Source: Scatomorpha stercorigallinarum (GTDB lineage Bacteria; Bacillota; Clostridia; Oscillospirales; Oscillospiraceae). From it: a stretch of DNA of 52,710 nt. Below, piece by piece: positions 49,203-52,710 of the stretch. How positions within the stretch are numbered: the first letter of the stretch is position 1; the number at the start of each line of letters is the position of its first letter. The translations under genes were made by a program, and so were the position numbers. The notes under the pieces were generated by a model, which was given only the letters and a program-made list of their open reading frames with translations, was not told the DNA's origin and ran no database searches. The stretch spans positions 1-52,710 of the forward strand of contig CALXGN010000016.1 of assembly GCA_944387865.1 (NCBI GenBank). The letters run 5' to 3'.

Positions 49203-50819
49203 CTAGCCCCAGAGGGCGGTGAGCATGGGGATGATCTGCTTTTTGCGGCTCATGACGCCCTCGAGGAAGAGGTAGTTGTCGCGCGGCTCCTTGTTGAAGG
49301 CCTGGCGCACGATGTCGTCGCTGCCGACATAGAAGATGTGCGAGCCCTCCTGAAGGACGTCGGTTATCATCAGGATGACCATGTCGAACTCCTGCTTTTC
49401 CTTCAGCTTAGTCATCAAAGCGAGGAACTCGCCGCGGCGGCGGAGGAGGTGGTCGGCGTCCACGCAGGTGATCTGGCTGACGCCGATGTTCTGTTCGGCG
49501 ATGTGGAACTGCTTGTAGTCCGCGCGGAAGAGCTCCTCGGCGCTCTTGCCGTCCGTGCTGCCGGCGGCGTAGAGCTCGTGGCCGATGTCCTTGAGCGAGA
49601 CGCCGGCGATGCGCGCCAGACGCTCGGCCATGGCCACGTCGCGCTTGGTGCAGGTGGGGGACTTGAACATCACCGTGTCGGAGAGTATGGCGCCGGCCAT
49701 CAGCCCGGCTATCTTCGGCGGCGGGACGATGCCCCGCTCCTGGTACATGGCGGTGAGGATGGTGTTGGTGCTGCCCACGGGCTCGTTGCGCACGCGGATG
49801 GGCTGCGTGGTCTGGATGTCGGCCAGGCGGTGGTGGTCGATGATCTCCAGTATCTCCACCTGGTCCAGGGCGGGCACGCTCTGGGCCGATTCGTTGTGGT
49901 CGACGAGCACCACCTGCTTGCGCCGCGGGCGCAGGAGGTGGAAGCGGCCGATGGTGCCCACCACATGCCCGCCGCTGTCCAGCACGGGATAGCTGCGGAA
50001 GCGGCTCTTGAGCATGATCTCGCGCACGTCGTCCAGGTAGTCCGTCAGTCGGAAGGCGACGATCTCCCGCCCCTGCTCGATGATGCGCTCCACGGGCAGC
50101 GCCTGATAGATGATGCGCGACACGCGCCGCGCGGAGAGCGGCGTGGAGATGACGCAGATGTCCCCGCCGGCCTGCGCCCACTCCGGGCGGATGGTGGCGC
50201 GGCAGATGATGATGCAGCGCACGCCGCTCGCGATGGCGCGCTCGATGATGTCCGGCTGGTCGCCGCAGATGAGGATGCAGTCCGGGTTGGTGAGGGCCGT
50301 GTCCTCGTAATTCTGCGGCAGGGCGATGTAGAGCTCGCCGGATACCTCGCTCACCGTGCAGTTGAGCTCGTTCACCAGTGTGCCCTCCAGCACGCTCAGC
50401 AGGTTGAAGAGCGGCAGGTCGTCGATGCGGTTCTGGGTGATGGTCTGCATGTCGTAGGAGGCGATGTCCCCCGCGGAGAGCATGCCGCAGAGCGCGCCGC
50501 TGTCGTCCACGATGGGCACGGCGCTCACCTTGCCGTCGCGCATCGTGCGCCAGGCCAGGTCCAGCGGCACCGAGCGGTCGAGCGCCGGCGTGTGGTCATA
50601 GTCGAGGTCCTGCACCTGCGTGCGCAGGTTTTTCACCAGCGGCGGGGCGTCGGTGTCGAAGCGCGCGAGCAGCCGCGCCGTCTCGTCGTTCACGCTGCCC
50701 AGCCGCACGGCCTTGTAGCGGCGCTCGCCGATGGCGTTTTGCAGGTTGGCGTAGGCAATGGCGGCGACGATGGAGTCGGTGTCCGGGTTGCGGTGCCCGG
50801 TGACGTATATGTCAGCCAT
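49203..50819 (-). CDS. Mn-dependent family II inorganic pyrophosphatase with CBS and DRTGG domains
   Basis: The 538-residue protein begins MADIYVTGHRNPDTDSIV, the DHH-type metal motif. It has CBS segments (LAWRTMRDGKVSAVPIVDD-SG and FRSYPVLDSGGHVVGTIGRF) around a DRTGG-like insert, then VDHNE and IIDHHR of the catalytic core and a C-terminal DHHA2 domain. It hydrolyses pyrophosphate; the CBS pair binds adenine nucleotides and adjusts activity. The ATG at 50819 follows AGGGGGTGAC; the longer frame to 50966 covers the promoter and is rejected. Confidence 0.93.
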   Translation of the reverse strand: MADIYVTGHRNPDTDSIVAAIAYANLQNAIGERRYKAVRLGSVNDETARLLARFDTDAPPLVKNLRTQVQDLDYDHTPALDRSVPLDLAWRTMRDGKVSAVPIVDDSGALCGMLSAGDIASYDMQTITQNRIDDLPLFNLLSVLEGTLVNELNCTVSEVSGELYIALPQNYEDTALTNPDCILICGDQPDIIERAIASGVRCIIICRATIRPEWAQAGGDICVISTPLSARRVSRIIYQALPVERIIEQGREIVAFRLTDYLDDVREIMLKSRFRSYPVLDSGGHVVGTIGRFHLLRPRRKQVVLVDHNESAQSVPALDQVEILEIIDHHRLADIQTTQPIRVRNEPVGSTNTILTAMYQERGIVPPPKIAGLMAGAILSDTVMFKSPTCTKRDVAMAERLARIAGVSLKDIGHELYAAGSTDGKSAEELFRADYKQFHIAEQNIGVSQITCVDADHLLRRRGEFLALMTKLKEKQEFDMVILMITDVLQEGSHIFYVGSDDIVRQAFNKEPRDNYLFLEGVMSRKKQIIPMLTALWG

Positions 50820-50856
50820 GGTGTCACCCCCTGGTAACAGTTTTTTTGCACCCCTG

Positions 50857-50885
50857 ATTATACCAAAACCGGGCGGAAATGTATA
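50857..50885 (-). promoter_or_regulatory. Pyrophosphatase promoter
   Basis: On the minus strand TATACA, a 17-base spacer ending in TGG, and TATAAT (50862-50857) lie 38 bases before the ATG. The extended -10 is perfect. Confidence 0.75.
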
Positions 50886-50929
50886 GCCTTTTGGCGTATT
50901 TTCCGCCGCTTCGGGACAAAAATAAGCCG

Positions 50930-50960
50930 CGCGCCCGGACGCTGCGGGCATCCGGGCGCG
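50930..50960 (-). terminator. Terminator of the acetyltransferase gene
   Basis: CGCGCCCGGA and its complement (50930-50939, 50951-50960) form a 10-bp stem followed on the minus strand by TTATTTTTG. Confidence 0.82.
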
Positions 50961-50962
50961 TT

Positions 50963-51415
50963 TCATATGGACGTCGGGCAGCGGTAGAGCCGCAGCGGCG
51001 CGCCGCCGTCGTCCGGCTGCGCAGGGCAGAGGTACTGCCAGCCGTAGCGCTCATAAAAGGAGTCGTGCTCCGTGATGAGATAGAGCGTGCCCACGCCGCG
51101 CGCGGCCATATCACGGCAGGCAAAGGCCAGCAGAGCGCCCGCCAGGCCGCGGCCGCGCCGCTCCGGCTCCACGAACAGCGAGCAGAGGTTGGGGGCCAGG
51201 TCGCGGCGGTCGTGGAAGTCGTTTTCGATGACGCCGCAGCCGCCGGCGATGCCGGCGCCGTCCAGCGCCAGATACCAGCGCGGAAATGCGCCGCCACGGG
51301 CGCTCTGCTCCATGCTCGCGAGGTATTCCTCCGCCGGTATGCCCCACTTGGACGCAAACCACTCCGCCGCGCGCGGCGCCAGCTCCGGCCGCCCGGCCAG
51401 GTCGATGATCTCCAT
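50963..51415 (-). CDS. GNAT-family N-acetyltransferase
   Basis: The 150-residue protein has the acetyl-CoA pyrophosphate-binding motif ERRGRGLAGALL near residue 85, preceded by the strand NLCSLFVEP. The C-terminal LYLITEHDSFYERYGWQYL motif is typical of GNAT proteins that acetylate amines. The ATG at 51415 follows TGGAGGGAC; the frame upstream to 51448 is not needed. The acceptor is unknown. Confidence 0.88.
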   Translation of the reverse strand: MEIIDLAGRPELAPRAAEWFASKWGIPAEEYLASMEQSARGGAFPRWYLALDGAGIAGGCGVIENDFHDRRDLAPNLCSLFVEPERRGRGLAGALLAFACRDMAARGVGTLYLITEHDSFYERYGWQYLCPAQPDDGGAPLRLYRCPTSI

Positions 51416-52077
51416 ACAAGTCCCTCCATTCGCGGATGAGCATATCACACCGGTACAAAAAAAGCCAGCCCTTGCCGCAGGGAGGGGATGCAGGGACGAA
51501 CGTCCCTGCGACCTTTTTCTGAGAGATTTCTTTTTGTCTTGTCAAAAAGAAACCCCTCAGACTACAAAGAGAAAACCGCTTTGGTGCGGGTCGTAGGCGC
51601 GAACTGTTTTTTACGGGTTTTCGCGTGTCGTAGCCGGTCATCCTGTCATCGGATAGCTTTGCTCAACGCCGACCGTGCGTTGCTTCGCTTCGCTCGCGGC
51701 ACTGCCGCGCAGAAGCCCGGGGGCAAGGGGGCGGAGCCCCCAAATAACCTTCCGACAAGCACCCCGCCTCAAACCACGCGAACCACGTCCGTGGGCGGGC
51801 TCCGCCCGCCCGGCGCATTTCGCTCGCCCGCGCCTGCCAGCGCGGGCGGCGTATCAAAGTCCCATTTTGCTTAAGCAAAATGGGACACATTAGAAAAGCC
51901 TGTCAAGTCAGTGGCAGAAACCTCCCAAGTATAGGAATGGCCGCCCGCATAGGGCGGCCAAAATCCCCGGCGGGCTTTGCCTGCCGGGGATACCTTATCT
52001 TGCGCCTCTGAGGCGCAACCTCCGCGCTGTGCGCGGAGAGGGGGAGCCTACGAGGGGGACGAAGTCCCCCTCGTATC
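51416..52077. other. Hairpin-rich intergenic region without a gene
   Basis: No convincing ORF is present. I see successive inverted repeats: GCAGGGACG/CGTCCCTGC near 51490, TTTCTTTTTG/CAAAAAGAAA near 51527-51552, a palindrome CATTTTGCTTAAGCAAAATG at 51872-51891, GCCGCCC/GGGCGGC near 51940, ATCCCCGGCGGG/CCTGCCGGGGAT near 51963, TTGCGCCTCTGAGGCGCAA near 52000, CTCCGCGC/GCGCGGAG near 52020, and CGAGGGGGAC/GTCCCCCTCG near 52050. The last ones probably terminate the RNase Y gene. The rest looks like repeated, MITE- or REP-type DNA. Confidence 0.7.
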
Positions 52078-52710
52078 TCACTTGGCGTACTCTATCGCCT
52101 TCGTCTCCCTCAGCACGTGGACCTTGATCTGGCCGGGGTAGGTGAGCTCGTCCTCGATCTTCTTGGCGATGTCGCGGGCGAGGAGGACCATCTGGTCCTC
52201 GCTGACCTCCTCGGGCTTGACCATCACGCGGATCTCGCGGCCGGCCTGGATGGCGTAGCAGCCGGCGATGCCGGGGAAGGAGCGTGTGACGGCCTCCAGC
52301 TTCTCCAGGCGCTTGACGTAGTTCTCCACGTTCTCGCGGCGCGCGCCGGGGCGGGAGGCGGAGATGGCGTCCGCCGCCTGGACGATGCAGGCGATGACGC
52401 TGTGCGGCTCCACGTCGCCGTGGTGGGCCTCGATGGCGTGCAGCACCTCGGGGGATTCCTTGTACTTGCGGGCGATGTCCACGCCGATGGAGACGTGGCT
52501 GCCCTCGACCTCGTGGTCGATGCTCTTGCCCAGGTCGTGGAGCAATCCCGCGCGCTTGGCGGTGGTCACGTCCACGCCCAGCTCGGCGGCGATGAGGCCG
52601 GAGAGCTGCGCCACCTCGATGGAGTGGTTGAGGACGTTCTGCCCGTAGCTGGTGCGGTACTTCATGCGGCCCAGCAGGCGGATGATCTCCGGGTGCAGGC
52701 CGTGGATGTT
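52078..52710 (-). CDS. rny: Ribonuclease Y, C-terminal part
   Basis: At least 210 residues run in from the right edge (NIHGLHPEIIRLLGRMKYRTSYGQNVLNHS) to the end IEYAK. The HD domain metal motif is LLHDLGKSIDHE, and later EAHHGDVEP and IVQAADAISASRPGARRE are invariant in RNase Y. This membrane-anchored endoribonuclease starts mRNA decay in Firmicutes. The N-terminal helix, coiled coil and KH domain lie outside the window. Confidence 0.96.
   Translation of the reverse strand, partial: NIHGLHPEIIRLLGRMKYRTSYGQNVLNHSIEVAQLSGLIAAELGVDVTTAKRAGLLHDLGKSIDHEVEGSHVSIGVDIARKYKESPEVLHAIEAHHGDVEPHSVIACIVQAADAISASRPGARRENVENYVKRLEKLEAVTRSFPGIAGCYAIQAGREIRVMVKPEEVSEDQMVLLARDIAKKIEDELTYPGQIKVHVLRETKAIEYAK

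Overview
The window looks like a chromosomal segment, GC-rich by eye, from an anaerobic Bacillota of the class Clostridia, probably a gut Oscillospirales-type organism. The signs are strong Shine-Dalgarno sites, Fe-S L-serine dehydratase, a ferredoxin-linked 2-oxoacid oxidoreductase, Na+-pumping decarboxylase subunits, a SpoVT/AbrB fragment, RNase Y and a CBS-type Mn pyrophosphatase. The taxonomic call is inference from gene content.

Layout. Positions 1-5250 are an accessory scrap zone. It holds two inverted IS256-family copies (the right one complete, with an 8-bp target duplication), a truncated phosphoesterase, a possible group II intron fragment, a BRO-type antirepressor, an AT-rich membrane ORF and a truncated AbrB gene. 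Positions 5250-16800 hold an XRE-type regulator divergent from a peptide-type ABC transporter operon. That operon also encodes three tandem NIF3-like proteins, a threonine-synthase-like PLP enzyme, a RidA deaminase and the substrate-binding lipoprotein. Positions 16800-18080 are prophage debris that includes a toxin-like tail and a possible immunity gene.

Positions 18080-31570 are a complete type I-C CRISPR-Cas locus. The array has 77 repeats and is read leftward from a leader next to cas2. The cas3-cas5c-cas8c-cas7c-cas4-cas1-cas2 genes are on the minus strand behind a consensus promoter. Divergent from cas3 lies a short transcription unit with its own promoter and terminator. It carries a degenerate CRISPR repeat that keeps the complete 5' handle. 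The sequence after the handle matches the cas3 5' UTR at 12 of the first 14 positions, and the only mismatches are at 6 and 12, the positions a type I guide does not read. I interpret it as a guide RNA by which Cascade represses its own operon (CreR-like). It is the most interesting item in the window.

Positions 31600-46300 carry metabolic genes: an MBL hydrolase; two OFA-type MFS transporters with a four-subunit 2-oxoacid:ferredoxin oxidoreductase, a CoA-transferase and a ketopantoate-reductase-like protein; a GntR regulator whose probable palindromic operator occurs on both sides of its gene; L-serine dehydratase; a LacI regulator; a UlaG-like MBL protein; and a 2-hydroxycarboxylate transporter that has lost its N-terminus. 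At about 46,280 this transporter meets, head to head, an aconitase/LeuC-type dehydratase that has also lost its N-terminus. This is a rearrangement or assembly junction. Positions 46,680-48,750 encode gamma-like, biotin-carrier, beta and a small gamma-like subunit of a Na+-pumping decarboxylase; no alpha subunit is present. The right end has a 117-bp direct repeat around a MITE-like element, a CBS/DRTGG pyrophosphatase, a GNAT acetyltransferase, a hairpin-rich intergenic region and the 3' part of RNase Y.
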